DNA of 64,000 nucleotides from DYQY01 sp964643725 (GCA_964643725.1 CAZXTL010000001.1:1-64000); one strand, 5' to 3'. Positions 25,534 through 34,786 are shown, numbered from the stretch's first letter. Program-made: numbers and translations. The notes: generated by a model not told the origin, from the letters alone.

Positions 25534-25809
25534 TTACCAACGGTTGTTAGTAGTACGTTCTTCTTTTGGTTTAGCTAAAGATACTTTTAGGTTTCTTCCA
25601 TCAAGATCTTTGCCATTAAATGTGCTGATAACTTTGTTAGCTTCTGCTTCAGTACTCATTTCAACAAAGCCAAAACCCTTTGAACGGTTTGTCTCTCTAT
25701 CCATAACTACGTTAGCTGAAGTTACTGTGCCAGCTTCTGAAAATAATTCTTTGATTGAATCATTATTAGCAGAAAAAGGTAGGTTACCTACGTATAATTT
25801 ATTTTGCAT
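25534..25809 (-). CDS. RRM-type RNA-binding protein (91 aa)
   Basis: A single RRM with RNP2 LYVGNL (5-10) and RNP1 KGFGFVEM (44-51), plus a short basic tail (KPKEERTTNNRW) typical of the bacterial family. It is paralogous to the 80-residue protein at 15711. Strong ribosome site AAAGGAGA. A ~200-nt AT-rich region lies upstream before the cls stop and may hold its promoter and leader. Confidence 0.95.
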   Translation of the reverse strand: MQNKLYVGNLPFSANNDSIKELFSEAGTVTSANVVMDRETNRSKGFGFVEMSTEAEANKVISTFNGKDLDGRNLKVSLAKPKEERTTNNRW

Positions 25810-26011
25810 AATGTTCTCCTTTCTTTATAATTAACAGACTTTAGACGACGCAATTAAATTGCGGTAAATTTTTCAGAAATAATTAAGGGGAAAATTTGAA
25901 CAATCACAAGAACCATGTAAAAATATCGAATAACTAAATCTATCATAAAAAGTACTATTGATGACAGCATATCACTCATTTTTGATATTGGCTACTGTTA
26001 TTTTGTGTGTA

Positions 26012-27430
26012 TTATAAAAATGGTGTAGCTAGGTGTGCTAGACCATCACGTAATTTTATTAGCGTTGGGCGGTTTTCGACAAAGGCAAGGTCAATCTGTT
26101 TTGCTTTATGTAGTTTTTCTGTAAATACGTCTTTTAATTCTTTAGCTAGTTTAGTTGAATAACATTCCACATTGAATTCATAATTAAGTCTAAAACTACG
26201 CTGGTCCCAATTTGCAGATCCAATGAAGCACCAATATTCATCTATAATCATGTATTTGCTATGATCAAATGGTGGTTGTCCTAAGTAGACTTCGCACCAA
26301 TCCAAAACTTGCCATAGTTGAGCCATAGCGGCCCATTGGGTTAGTCGTGAATTGTTTTTTTCAGGAATGAGTATTTTTACTTTTACGCCTCGTAAAGCAA
26401 CGCTTTTTAATGCAGCAACAAGAATGCTGTCTGGTAAGAAATAGGGAGTTTGAATAAGTACTGTTGAACGTGCACAACTAAGGGCTCCAAGTATAGTGTC
26501 GCGTAGCTTATATTCTTTTTCGTCAGGGCCATCACTTATCCCTCTAGCTGGGACGTTGCCAGCCACTTCTAATGTTGGGAAAAGCATTTCTTCTGTCAAG
26601 TTTTCTCCTGTGATATATGCCCAATCACGCACAAATGTTTCTTGTAAGTGTCTTACTGTGGGGCCTTCCATTTTAAAGTGGATATCTTGAATATGATGTT
26701 TCTGTTTCCCCAGAAACAGTGATGATTTACTAATATTCATTCCTCCGGTAAATCCAATTTTGCCATCTACGATAAGGATTTTCTTATGGTTTCTTAGATT
26801 TAAGTATTTTGTTTTCCAGGGGATTAGCGTGGGGTTAAATAATTGGATATTTATATTATTCTTTTTGAAACGTTTAATAATAGAGGGAAAGGAATAATGA
26901 GAGCCAACAGCATCAATAAAAATATGTATTTTAACTCCTTTTGCTTTTGCATTAGTTAGAGCATCAAGAAACTGATAACCTACTTCATTATTGTCAAAAA
27001 TATATGAACACATATTTATAGAACTGGAAGCATTAGCTATTGCCTTGAGCATAGCGGAATATGTTTCTTCACCGTTTTTATAAATTTTGAAGTTATTCCC
27101 AGCTAATAAGTGAGTAGTTGTTAATTGATCTACAATTTTTTCAATTTGTTGAAGATATGTTTTACGGATTGGAGCATATTGTTTTGGAAGTGCAACTTTT
27201 GTTAGTAGTGGGATTTTTAGTTTTCTAGCTTTTTTTAGACTTTTGAGGACTTTAAGTTTAACTCGATTGATGCCAAAAAAATAGTAAGTTATAACTCCTA
27301 AAAAAGGGTACAGAGCTATAAATAAAATCCAGTTTAAGGCAGAATTAGATTCTCTTTTATGTAAAAGAATGTGGCTTATTGTAATAATTGCTAGGATAAA
27401 GTGAAATAGAATTATTAAATGAGTTGCCAT
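26012..27430 (-). CDS. cls: Cardiolipin synthase (phospholipase D superfamily)
   Basis: 472 residues. Two N-terminal membrane helices with the nuclease-like HKRESNSALNWILFIALYPFLG segment are followed by two HKD motifs: HKKILIVDGKIGFTGG (~220) and HSKYMIIDEYWCFIGSANWD (~395). It joins two phosphatidylglycerols, or PG and another head group, into cardiolipin at the inner membrane. Length and order are standard. No ribosome site is present. An extended -10 (TGG-CAGAAT) ends 6 nt before the ATG. Confidence 0.93.
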   Translation of the reverse strand: MATHLIILFHFILAIITISHILLHKRESNSALNWILFIALYPFLGVITYYFFGINRVKLKVLKSLKKARKLKIPLLTKVALPKQYAPIRKTYLQQIEKIVDQLTTTHLLAGNNFKIYKNGEETYSAMLKAIANASSSINMCSYIFDNNEVGYQFLDALTNAKAKGVKIHIFIDAVGSHYSFPSIIKRFKKNNINIQLFNPTLIPWKTKYLNLRNHKKILIVDGKIGFTGGMNISKSSLFLGKQKHHIQDIHFKMEGPTVRHLQETFVRDWAYITGENLTEEMLFPTLEVAGNVPARGISDGPDEKEYKLRDTILGALSCARSTVLIQTPYFLPDSILVAALKSVALRGVKVKILIPEKNNSRLTQWAAMAQLWQVLDWCEVYLGQPPFDHSKYMIIDEYWCFIGSANWDQRSFRLNYEFNVECYSTKLAKELKDVFTEKLHKAKQIDLAFVENRPTLIKLRDGLAHLATPFL

Positions 27431-27436
27431 ATTATT

Positions 27437-27445
27437 ATTCTGCCA
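27437..27445 (-). promoter_or_regulatory. Extended -10 promoter of cls (leaderless)
   Basis: Minus strand TG-G-CAGAAT, then 6 nt and ATG 27430. Confidence 0.45.
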
Positions 27446-27499
27446 TAGATTATGAAGTAATCATAATGGTTGGTATTATTTAAAGATTTAGATCTATGT

Positions 27500-27505
27500 T
27501 AAAAT
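27500..27505 (+). promoter_or_regulatory. -10 box of the S4-domain gene (leaderless)
   Basis: TAAAAT, then 7 nt and ATG 27513. No convincing -35. Confidence 0.45.
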
Positions 27506-27512
27506 GTACTTT

Positions 27513-27725
27513 ATGGAATTTGAGATTATAGATGACTATATTGAACTGTATCAGCTATTAAAAGTAACAGGTGTATGTGGCTCTGGTGGTGAGGCTAAGC
27601 ATGTTATTTCTAATGGACTGGTTAAGGTAGACGGAATAGTAGAGACTAGAAAAAAATGCAAAATTTATCCTTATCAAACAGTTGTTTTTGATGGTCAGAG
27701 CATTCTTGTAACAAAAGCTGAATAA
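27513..27725 (+). CDS. Small S4-domain RNA-binding protein (YbcJ-like)
   Basis: 70 residues from ATG 27513. An ATG three codons earlier lies inside the -10 box and is rejected. The whole protein is one S4 fold: IELYQLLKVTGVCGSGGEAKHVISNGLVKVDG, then ETRKKCKIYPYQTVVFDG. This matches the YbcJ/YaaA-type small S4 proteins, which are presumed ribosome- or RNA-associated. It is convergent with rnfB, ending 1 nt before it. Confidence 0.88.
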   Translation: MEFEIIDDYIELYQLLKVTGVCGSGGEAKHVISNGLVKVDGIVETRKKCKIYPYQTVVFDGQSILVTKAE

Positions 27726-27726
27726 A

Positions 27727-28614
27727 CTATTCGTCGTGACTTTGTTCGTAACCTTTATAGATAAGACTATCTTTACTACGTAATTCTTCTGTGCCTGGCA
27801 AGACACCTAAGACTACTGGTCGAATAGCTTTTGTTGGGCACTTGGGAAGGCATACTGGATCGCTACATTTTTTTATACAAATACTTTTATCAACTACGGC
27901 AAGATTATTGTCTAGTTTGAGTGCAATATGTGGACAGGCTTTGACACAAATACCACAACCGATACAGCTAATCTGGCAGTTCTTTTTTGAAACTGCTCCT
28001 TTATCATGAGAGCAACAGTTTACTCTAACTAGGGCATTAGGCTCAATTAATTCAATAATATTTCGTGGGCAGCTTGTTACACATTTTCCGCATCCGGTGC
28101 ATTTTAGTGGATTAATGATTGGCAATCCTTCTCTACTCATTTTCATTGCCTTAAAAGGACAGGAACGAACGCAAGTACCATAGCCCAAACATCCGTATTT
28201 GCAGCCTTTATCGCCACCCTGTAAGAGATGTGCAGAGACACATCCTTTAATTCCTTGATATTCGAATTGTCTAACAGCTTTCTCATAAGTTCCTGCACAG
28301 TTGACGCTTGCTTTCTTTAAGGCCATTGAACCCATAGTTTTACCAGTTATTTCAGCTACTTTTCTTGCTACTTCTTCTTTGCCTGGGGTACAAAGATTTG
28401 GGGGTACATCGGGGTTTTTAACAACGGCATCTGCATAACCTAAGCAACCAGCAAAGCCGCAGGCACCACATTGTCCTTTTGGTAAGACTTCATCAACTTC
28501 ATATACGCGTGGATCAACTTCTACAAATAATGTATTACTAGCTATCCCTAGCAATAAGCCAAAAATAACTCCTAAACCAACAACAACAAAAAAAATAGAA
28601 AGAGTGCTCATCAT
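27727..28614 (-). CDS. rnfB: Rnf complex subunit B (Fe-S electron-transfer protein)
   Basis: 295 residues. An N-terminal membrane helix (~5-27) is followed by the Cys-rich domain with CGACGFAGCLGYADAV and a distal Cys (the [4Fe-4S] site facing the membrane). Ferredoxin-type clusters follow (CLGYGTCVRSCPF, CTGCGKCVTSCP, CIGCGICVKACP, and a final C-x3-C-x3-C-x3-C group). It passes electrons from ferredoxin into the Rnf complex, which pumps Na+ or H+ while reducing NAD+. Last gene of rnfCDGEAB; start overlaps rnfA by 4 nt. Confidence 0.96.
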   Translation of the reverse strand: MMSTLSIFFVVVGLGVIFGLLLGIASNTLFVEVDPRVYEVDEVLPKGQCGACGFAGCLGYADAVVKNPDVPPNLCTPGKEEVARKVAEITGKTMGSMALKKASVNCAGTYEKAVRQFEYQGIKGCVSAHLLQGGDKGCKYGCLGYGTCVRSCPFKAMKMSREGLPIINPLKCTGCGKCVTSCPRNIIELIEPNALVRVNCCSHDKGAVSKKNCQISCIGCGICVKACPHIALKLDNNLAVVDKSICIKKCSDPVCLPKCPTKAIRPVVLGVLPGTEELRSKDSLIYKGYEQSHDE

Positions 28615-29192
28615 ATTGGTATCATTCCACTGAAGCCTTGAAAGGCGAGCGCCAATAAACCAGCTAAGATAAAGGCAATTCCAAGACCTTCTAACGGTTT
28701 AGGAATATTTGATAGTTGTAGTCGTTCGCGCAAGCTAGCCATTAAGATTAAGGCAAAAGCAAAACCTGTCCCAGAGCCAAATGCATTAATTGTGCTTTTT
28801 AGAAATCCATAGTTAGCCTCAGCGTTAATAAGAGGCACTCCTAATACAATGCAATTTGTAGCTACTAATAATAGGTATATTCCCCATACTGCATAAAGGG
28901 TAGGAGTAAATTTTTTGGTTAACATTTCCAGAAGTTGAACAAAACAAGCGATAATTATTACAAAAACTATTGTATGTAAAAACTCCAGGTGTAAGGGTAC
29001 AAGAACAAAATGATTCACTGCCCAGGCTATCATAGAGCTTATTGTCATTACAGAGATAATTGCTAACCCCATACTGAAAGAAGATTCTAAGTGTTTGGAA
29101 ACCCCAAAGAAGATACAAAGCCCCAAGAACCTAGTTAAAACAAAATTATTTACAACAGCGGCGCTTAAAAAAACTAAAATAAACTCATTCAT
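28611..29192 (-). CDS. rnfA: Rnf complex subunit A
   Basis: 193 residues from ATG 29192, chosen for the GAGGAGG ribosome site just upstream; the frame extends 15 codons further without support. Six membrane helices. NNFVLTRFLGLCIFFGVS near the N-terminus contains the conserved Cys that, with its partner in RnfE (NqrD/NqrE-type), holds an intramembrane iron centre. It overlaps rnfE by 8 nt. Confidence 0.95.
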   Translation of the reverse strand: MNEFILVFLSAAVVNNFVLTRFLGLCIFFGVSKHLESSFSMGLAIISVMTISSMIAWAVNHFVLVPLHLEFLHTIVFVIIIACFVQLLEMLTKKFTPTLYAVWGIYLLLVATNCIVLGVPLINAEANYGFLKSTINAFGSGTGFAFALILMASLRERLQLSNIPKPLEGLGIAFILAGLLALAFQGFSGMIPI

Positions 29193-29832
29193 ATTGTGCC
29201 TCCTCGTTTGAGAGAGTTGCTTTTTTTCTTTCTGCAATATCGCTTAGTTTAAAACCTAGCATATTGAACAAGCCGATTAATATTCCGATTATTATAAATC
29301 CACCAGGTGGTAAGATAATTATAAGTGGTGTAGCGTACCAATTATCTAATAACTGGATATTAAAGATAGTTCCATGGCCAAAAAATTCTCGAATTATCCC
29401 GATAAGTACCATTGCTCCCGTGAATCCTGCACCCATACCTAAACCGTCAAAGAAAGAAGGAATAACCTTGTTTTTGGAAGCAAATACTTCTGCTCTTGCT
29501 AAAATGATTGCAAACACAACGACCAGTGCCAGATAAATTCCAAGTTCTTTGAAAAGTATAGGGAAAAATGCCTCTAAGACCAATTCAACTACTGTTACGA
29601 TTGTTGCGATAGACATAATAAATAGCGGAACCCTAATTTTGGGGTTAATAAATTTACGGAAGATTGAGACAACAACATTATTAGTAGTAATAACAAATAA
29701 CACGCAAAGGCCCATGACTAAAGCATTTTGGGCTGTTGATGTTACAGCCAGTGCTGGACAAAGACTTAGAGCTAAACGAAAGATAGGATTCTCATCGAAT
29801 AAACCTTTATAAAATATTTTCCAGAGTTTCAT
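29185..29832 (-). CDS. rnfE: Rnf complex subunit E
   Basis: 215 residues with six membrane helices, homologous to RnfA and NqrD. The early NPIFRLALSLCPALAVT segment carries the conserved Cys for the shared membrane iron site, and PSFFDGLGMGAGFT is also typical. ATGA overlap with rnfG. Confidence 0.95.
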   Translation of the reverse strand: MKLWKIFYKGLFDENPIFRLALSLCPALAVTSTAQNALVMGLCVLFVITTNNVVVSIFRKFINPKIRVPLFIMSIATIVTVVELVLEAFFPILFKELGIYLALVVVFAIILARAEVFASKNKVIPSFFDGLGMGAGFTGAMVLIGIIREFFGHGTIFNIQLLDNWYATPLIIILPPGGFIIIGILIGLFNMLGFKLSDIAERKKATLSNEEAQYE

Positions 29833-30398
29833 AGTTCACCTTTAGTTGTTTTAAGAAAACTATCAAATTGTTCAAGGCTTTCTTTAATACCTTTAGTTAC
29901 AGCTTTAGAGCTAATAGTTGCTCCTGTAATCGCGTCAATCTTAGTTGTATCATGAGCTTTAACAACAATTAGGTTTTCAATTTTTTTGCCAACGAATTGT
30001 TTTCTGAACTTTGGTAAAGCAGTAGCATCGCCGAGTCCAGGTGTTTCGTTATGTGCAAGGATTTTGTAATCAAGGATTTGTTGTAATTTATCCACAGCAA
30101 CTAATATTTTAATAGTCCCGCCGTATCCTTTGGTTTCTGCTGGTAGGATAAATCCAATTATTTTACCTTTGCTATCAGTTGCTTTATACCAGTCAATTTT
30201 ATTAGGGATTTGTTTAAACTCTAGTGCGGTTGGGATAAGTTCTCTCATTGTTAGCTCCTTGAGCTTTTGTTGATTGTTTAAGGCATATGGTGCAGTTATA
30301 TAATAAGTTCCAGCAAGAATAGCTCCTGAGAGAAGACTGGCTAAAGTAAAATTCAGTGCAATCTGTAGAACGCTTGAATTATTATTTTCCTGAGACAT
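29829..30398 (-). CDS. rnfG: Rnf complex subunit G (covalent FMN protein)
   Basis: 189 residues from ATG 30398, with GGGAGC upstream; the frame's earlier ATG lies within rnfD. One N-terminal membrane anchor (~14-36) precedes a periplasmic FMN-binding domain. The flavinylation motif DAITGATISS holds the Thr to which ApbE attaches FMN. ApbE is encoded upstream of the same cluster. It overlaps the rnfD 3' end by 17 nt. Confidence 0.95.
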   Translation of the reverse strand: MSQENNNSSVLQIALNFTLASLLSGAILAGTYYITAPYALNNQQKLKELTMRELIPTALEFKQIPNKIDWYKATDSKGKIIGFILPAETKGYGGTIKILVAVDKLQQILDYKILAHNETPGLGDATALPKFRKQFVGKKIENLIVVKAHDTTKIDAITGATISSKAVTKGIKESLEQFDSFLKTTKGEL

Positions 30399-31452
30399 TT
30401 TTGCTCCCTTGGCGTGGATCTTTAAGCGTTCCAAATTTTTTGGGTACAAACATTCTATCTATTAGTGGAGTTAAGGTGTTCATGAGCAGTATAGAATAAC
30501 AGACACCTTCAGGATAACCACCAACTAAACGGATTAAGGTGGTAATTGAGCCACAGCCAAACGCGAAGACTATTTTGCCAGGAATGCTAATAGGGGTAGT
30601 TACCATGTCAGTTGCCATAAAAAAGGCACCTAACAATAAACCGCCAGCCATCATGTGGAAAATAGGATCGCCAGTAAATAGTCCGTGACTGCCACTAAAT
30701 ATCCAAGTTAGCAGGCCAACTGTTCCTACCATAACTACTGGTACTTGCCATTTGATATAACCTTTAAAGATTAGGAAAATCCCGCCAAGTATTGTTAGAA
30801 AGGCAGATGTCTCGCCTAACCCACAGGCAGTTTTGTTTCCAAAAAACATAATTTCATATAATCTTAATTTCCCACCAAAAACATTAACTAAATGTTCGTA
30901 TCCTTGGTGTTTAAGGATTTCTAGAGGAGTGGCAGAGGTGATGGCATCAATATGCATGAAAGTAGATGTGATTGGGTGTCCTGCAGATAAAATGGAAATC
31001 CCCCACGTTGTCATTGCAGCTGGAAAACTAGCCATGATTACGGCTCTACCGATAAGTGCAGGATTGAAAACGTTATTACCAAGACCACCAAACATGTGTT
31101 TAGCAATACCGATAGAAACAACTGCTCCAAATAAGGTCATACCCCAAGGCAGATTAGGAGGTAGGCATAAGGCTAAAAGTAGTCCAGTTAAAAAAGCACT
31201 GCCATCATAAATGGTAATGGGTTTTTTTTGCCAGAACTGAATTAGAGCTTCAGTCAACAATGAACCAAGAATACTGGCACTCAAGGTAATGATTGCAGCT
31301 AAGCCAAAATTAAAAATCGCTTGGATAGTAAGGGGTAGTAATGCTAAATTAACCGTCCACATTATAACTGTAATACTTTCAGAGCCACGAATGTGTGGAG
31401 AAGCTGAAACAACCAGATTATCAACAGAGATGTTTTTTATTCTTTTTTTCAT
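30382..31452 (-). CDS. rnfD: Rnf complex subunit D
   Basis: 356 residues with about 9-10 membrane helices. SPHIRGSESI near the N-terminus is characteristic. DAITSATPLE contains the second covalent-FMN Thr, and GGLGNNVFNPALIGRA is the conserved central block. It forms the membrane core with RnfA, E and G. Separated from rnfC by 5 nt. Confidence 0.96.
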   Translation of the reverse strand: MKKRIKNISVDNLVVSASPHIRGSESITVIMWTVNLALLPLTIQAIFNFGLAAIITLSASILGSLLTEALIQFWQKKPITIYDGSAFLTGLLLALCLPPNLPWGMTLFGAVVSIGIAKHMFGGLGNNVFNPALIGRAVIMASFPAAMTTWGISILSAGHPITSTFMHIDAITSATPLEILKHQGYEHLVNVFGGKLRLYEIMFFGNKTACGLGETSAFLTILGGIFLIFKGYIKWQVPVVMVGTVGLLTWIFSGSHGLFTGDPIFHMMAGGLLLGAFFMATDMVTTPISIPGKIVFAFGCGSITTLIRLVGGYPEGVCYSILLMNTLTPLIDRMFVPKKFGTLKDPRQGSKNVSGK

Positions 31453-31457
31453 ACGTC

Positions 31458-32768
31458 CTACTTATTATTCATATTTTTAGCTTTGGAAAGTTTAATATAA
31501 TGAACTATGTTTCGTTTTGCTGGACAAACATAAGTACAACAGCCACATTCCACGCAATCTAAAAGATCGTATTCAACTAGTGCAGTTTTATGTTGGTGTT
31601 TTTCGCTAAGCATGCTTAGAACATTCGGTCGCAATCGCATAGTACAAGCATCAACGCAACGACCACAACGAATGCAAGGGCGTTCGTCGCTGGAAGTAGT
31701 TTCTTTTTTTCTTAAAGCCAAAATTCCTGAAGTAGCTTTGATTATAACTGTATTAATTGTGCCTTGAGCTATTCCCATCATTGGACCACCCATTAGCATT
31801 TTGCCTGGAGTAGACTTGAACCCACCACAGTAATCAATAGCATCTTTGAAGCTTGTTCCAATTTTTGCCAAGACATTCTTTGGTTTAACTATAGTTTTGC
31901 CAGAAACTGTGACGACTCTTTCAATTAAAGGAATATTTTTTAGAACAGCATTGGCTACAGCTAGACAAGTAGAAACATTTTGCACAACACAGCCTACATG
32001 CATGGGAAGTTTCCCGGAAGGGATTTCACGTCCAGTAATAGCATGAATCATCATTTTTTCTCCACCTTGAGGATATAAAGTTTTGAGTGTTGCAATCTTA
32101 ATGCCATATGGTTTGCATAGCTCCTTAAGTAAGCTTATTGCTTTTGGTTTATTATCCTCTATTCCGATAATACAATTTGGAACATTTAGGATTTTCATAA
32201 TGATGCGGCAGCCTTGGATTAGTAAGTCTGGGTATTCTAACATGATTCTATAATCAGCTGTTAAATAAGGCTCACATTCTGCGCCATTGATAATGATAGT
32301 ATCTATTTTTTTATCTTTAGGTGGTTGAAGTTTTGTTGCAGTTGGAAAAGCTGCCCCGCCTAAACCAACAATGCCATTTTTAAAAATAAGTTCAACTAAA
32401 GTTGTTACTGAAAGGTCGTCAATGTTGCGATCGGTTAAAAGATCAGGCAACCATTCATCTTTTCCGTCTGTATCGATAAAGACACTTAGTGCCATGCCAA
32501 AAACAGGGTGAAGGTAATTGCTGATGTCTACAACCTTACCAGAAGAAGGGCTGTGGATAGGAGGAGATTTTTTAGCTAGGTCGTCCGCTAATACTTGGCC
32601 TTTTTTTACTAAATCACCAATTTTTACAGTTGGAGTACAAGCGGCTCCAATATGTTGTTTAACTGGGATGATAAGTTTAGCTGGGATGGGCAAAGTTTCA
32701 ATTGGTTTATTTGCAGTGAACCCTTTATTGTCTCTTGGATGTATACCGCCGTGTTTTATAGTAAACAT
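31458..32768 (-). CDS. rnfC: Rnf complex subunit C (NADH/FMN/Fe-S)
   Basis: 436 residues. The N-terminal KHGGIHPRDNKG and a hammerhead-like region lead into the NADH/FMN-binding Rossmann part (GIVGLGGAAFPTATKL, then INGAECEPYLTADYR). Two [4Fe-4S] clusters sit near the C-terminus (CIRCGRCVDACTMRL and CVECGCCTYVCPAKR). It is the cytoplasmic subunit where NAD+ is reduced. 3-nt gap to rseC. Confidence 0.97.
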   Translation of the reverse strand: MFTIKHGGIHPRDNKGFTANKPIETLPIPAKLIIPVKQHIGAACTPTVKIGDLVKKGQVLADDLAKKSPPIHSPSSGKVVDISNYLHPVFGMALSVFIDTDGKDEWLPDLLTDRNIDDLSVTTLVELIFKNGIVGLGGAAFPTATKLQPPKDKKIDTIIINGAECEPYLTADYRIMLEYPDLLIQGCRIIMKILNVPNCIIGIEDNKPKAISLLKELCKPYGIKIATLKTLYPQGGEKMMIHAITGREIPSGKLPMHVGCVVQNVSTCLAVANAVLKNIPLIERVVTVSGKTIVKPKNVLAKIGTSFKDAIDYCGGFKSTPGKMLMGGPMMGIAQGTINTVIIKATSGILALRKKETTSSDERPCIRCGRCVDACTMRLRPNVLSMLSEKHQHKTALVEYDLLDCVECGCCTYVCPAKRNIVHYIKLSKAKNMNNK

Positions 32769-32771
32769 AAA

Positions 32772-33185
32772 TTACAAGATAACCTCAATTATTTGGGCAA
32801 AGTTACCAGGCTTTAGGCTATAATTCCTGTCTTGAAAAATGATATTAAAAATGGAAAACAGGAACAAGATTCCTCCACCAAGAAGCATAAGTAAGTTTGG
32901 GCTTATGAGTAATATTGGAGCTAAAAGATAACCAAGATAAGCACCAATGAATATTGAGACTAAAGGTAAAACAAACATTATAAAAGAGATTTTCAGCATA
33001 TTGTTCTGGTTGATTACAAACTTTACTGTTTGGCCAACTTTTGCGTTAGAGTCGTTATAAGCTAGAATCTCTAGTTCAGGAGACTGACAGGCCCCACAGT
33101 CTTCACAACTTGAATGTATTGCAACATGTATGCGGGAAAAATTGCCTTCGTTTTTTAAAACAACTCCCTCTTGTATCACAGACAT
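32772..33185 (-). CDS. rseC: RseC/MucC-family membrane protein
   Basis: 137 residues. The N-terminal cytoplasmic part carries the Cys pattern SCEDCGACQ (about residues 29-37), and two membrane helices lie at ~72-115. This is the RseC family, in E. coli linked to SoxR reduction and to Rnf-like (Rsx) complexes and typically found next to rnf genes. It is the first gene of the rnf operon, with ribosome site AAAGGA. A palindrome lies between promoter and start. Confidence 0.85.
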   Translation of the reverse strand: MSVIQEGVVLKNEGNFSRIHVAIHSSCEDCGACQSPELEILAYNDSNAKVGQTVKFVINQNNMLKISFIMFVLPLVSIFIGAYLGYLLAPILLISPNLLMLLGGGILFLFSIFNIIFQDRNYSLKPGNFAQIIEVIL

Positions 33186-33194
33186 TTAGTTTCC

Positions 33195-33210
33195 TTTATT
33201 GAACAATAAA
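33195..33210. promoter_or_regulatory. Palindromic operator-like site in the rseC-rnf leader
   Basis: TTTATTG-AA-CAATAAA: perfect 7-bp arms, located between the putative -10 (TATAAT at 33238-33243, minus strand) and the rseC ribosome site. It could bind a redox regulator or form a small RNA hairpin. Confidence 0.4.
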
Positions 33211-33237
33211 CACTTTCCTTGTAACAGAACGATGTGT

Positions 33238-33243
33238 ATTATA
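33238..33243 (-). promoter_or_regulatory. Putative -10 box of the rseC-rnf operon
   Basis: Minus strand TATAAT, about 50 nt before the rseC start. The -35 is weak. Confidence 0.4.
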
Positions 33244-33281
33244 AAACAAATTCAAAAACATAAAAGGATTATTTTCAACAA

Positions 33282-34235
33282 TTAATAGAAATATATTATT
33301 TTGTCTTTAGTTATTTGTTTTGATTTCTCAGGACCTAGAATATAACAAGCTTTTGTTAATATTTCTGCTTCAGTTGCCGTATCGGTAATTACAGTAACGC
33401 TGTGGGTTTTAGTTTCTAGATTTGCTGGTCTGCCAGTAATAGGGTTCAAAATATGAGCAATTTTTTTATTGCCTACTAAGAAAAAATGTTCGTAATCGCC
33501 TGAGGTGCTTAACCCTTGATTTTGTAATTTAATGACTCTTGCAGTAGTTTTGTCTGTATTTTTTGGGTCACGAATGGCTATTTTCCAAGGCTCACCTTGA
33601 TTAGTTCCTAAGGCATAAATGCTACTTCCTCCTGCACTAACCAAAGCATTTTTTATGCCATAGTGGATAAGTACCTTTACTGCTTCATCGACAGCGTAAC
33701 CTTTGGCAATTCCTCCGAGATCAATTGCAACGCCTTTCTTTAAGAAACGGATTGTTTTTTTGTCTGTATTTATTTTAATAAGTTTATAGCTTACAAGAGT
33801 TAAAGATTCTTCTATTTCTTTATTTGTTGGAACATGTTTTTTAGTTGAACCAAATCCGTATAGTTTGGAAAGAGGACGAACCGTGATGTCAAAGGCACCG
33901 TTGGTTTTCTTTGATCCATTAATTGCTAAGGTTAATATATCAAACATATCTGGACTTAGAGCTATCTCTTCTTCATAGGCAGTTGCATTTATTTTAGCAA
34001 GTTCACTATTAGGATCAAATATATTCATCTCTTTTTCAATCTGCTCTATGCGGGCAAATGCTGCATTTAGTGCCTTATTAGCTGTTAGTTTATTATTAGT
34101 TAGAACTTGGATTTCGGTTATTGTGTGTAGAAGCACGCGGCTTTCTTGATAGTTTTTAATGGAATTAGAATATGTAAAAAGAAAAATGGCTACAATTAAA
34201 ATGATTAGAGAAAAAGATAAAATAAATTTTTTCAT
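33282..34235 (-). CDS. apbE: FAD:protein FMN transferase
   Basis: 317 residues. Signal peptide or anchor at 1-22, so periplasmic. It transfers FMN from FAD onto Thr of RnfG and RnfD. ApbE blocks seen: FDPNSELAKIN, GAFDITVRPLSKLYGFG, IDLGGIAKGYAVD, ALVSAGGSSIYALG, LSTSGDYEHF, HILNPITGRPA. It lies just upstream of the rnf operon, which matches its client proteins. The start may be leaderless (TG-C-TAGGAT ending 7 nt before the ATG), or the same bases may serve as an AGGA ribosome site. Confidence 0.95.
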   Translation of the reverse strand: MKKFILSFSLIILIVAIFLFTYSNSIKNYQESRVLLHTITEIQVLTNNKLTANKALNAAFARIEQIEKEMNIFDPNSELAKINATAYEEEIALSPDMFDILTLAINGSKKTNGAFDITVRPLSKLYGFGSTKKHVPTNKEIEESLTLVSYKLIKINTDKKTIRFLKKGVAIDLGGIAKGYAVDEAVKVLIHYGIKNALVSAGGSSIYALGTNQGEPWKIAIRDPKNTDKTTARVIKLQNQGLSTSGDYEHFFLVGNKKIAHILNPITGRPANLETKTHSVTVITDTATEAEILTKACYILGPEKSKQITKDKIIYFY

Positions 34236-34267
34236 GTGCCTAATCCTAGCATGTTACTAGTTGTATC

Positions 34268-34543
34268 TTAAATATAATCTAGAAGGTAGAACCCTTTTTC
34301 CTTGTCATATTTTAACCAACCTGAACCGCTGTTTTCAACTGATTGAATGTGTTTTTTGATAACAGTAGCATCTAGCTTGATGCCTCTAAATTGTGGGCCT
34401 GTAAATTGGCGTTGAAAATATAATCTATCAACCTCTGAAGCGTCGATAAGCATACAATACGTTTGTACATTATCAATTCTAGAATATGATGCCAATATAT
34501 CCTTAATGCGCTCTGATTTGGTGTTAAATTCATTTATTTGCAT
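34268..34543 (-). CDS. Small hypothetical protein
   Basis: 91 residues, soluble, no signal peptide. Visible features are an N-terminal amphipathic part (NTKSERIKDILASY) and a C-terminal WLKYDKEKGFYLLDYI. No family recognised. Support comes from the leaderless promoter TG-C-TATACT, whose -10 ends 7 nt before the ATG, and from its position in a gap with no competing frame. Confidence 0.6.
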   Translation of the reverse strand: MQINEFNTKSERIKDILASYSRIDNVQTYCMLIDASEVDRLYFQRQFTGPQFRGIKLDATVIKKHIQSVENSGSGWLKYDKEKGFYLLDYI

Positions 34544-34550
34544 ATTGGTT

Positions 34551-34559
34551 AGTATAGCA
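34551..34559 (-). promoter_or_regulatory. Extended -10 promoter (leaderless small gene)
   Basis: Minus strand TG-C-TATACT, 7 nt, ATG 34543. Confidence 0.5.
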
Positions 34560-34625
34560 AAAGATAACTAATATATATATCACTACTATTTGAAAGTCAT
34601 CCCGACTATCAGACTGTGTCATAAT

Positions 34626-34705
34626 GTCATCCTCTGGCTTGACCAGAGGATCCAGTAAAACGAAAAGCCTCGCAAATACTGGATTCCCTTTTTCAAGGGA
34701 ATGAC
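34626..34705. repeat. Dispersed ~80-bp two-hairpin element, copy A
   Basis: GTCATCCTCTGG...CCAGAGGATCCAG, then a spacer containing AAAACGAAAAGCCT and GCAAATACTGGATTCC, and a final CCC/GGG hairpin ending GAATGAC. About 60 bp are nearly identical to the reverse complement of 50534-50614. Confidence 0.8.
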
Positions 34706-34786
34706 CGATTGAGACATTTTGTTAATTGTGACACAACCTCTATACCCGAGATGACATAAAATCTATGAGACATTACTGTATTACTC

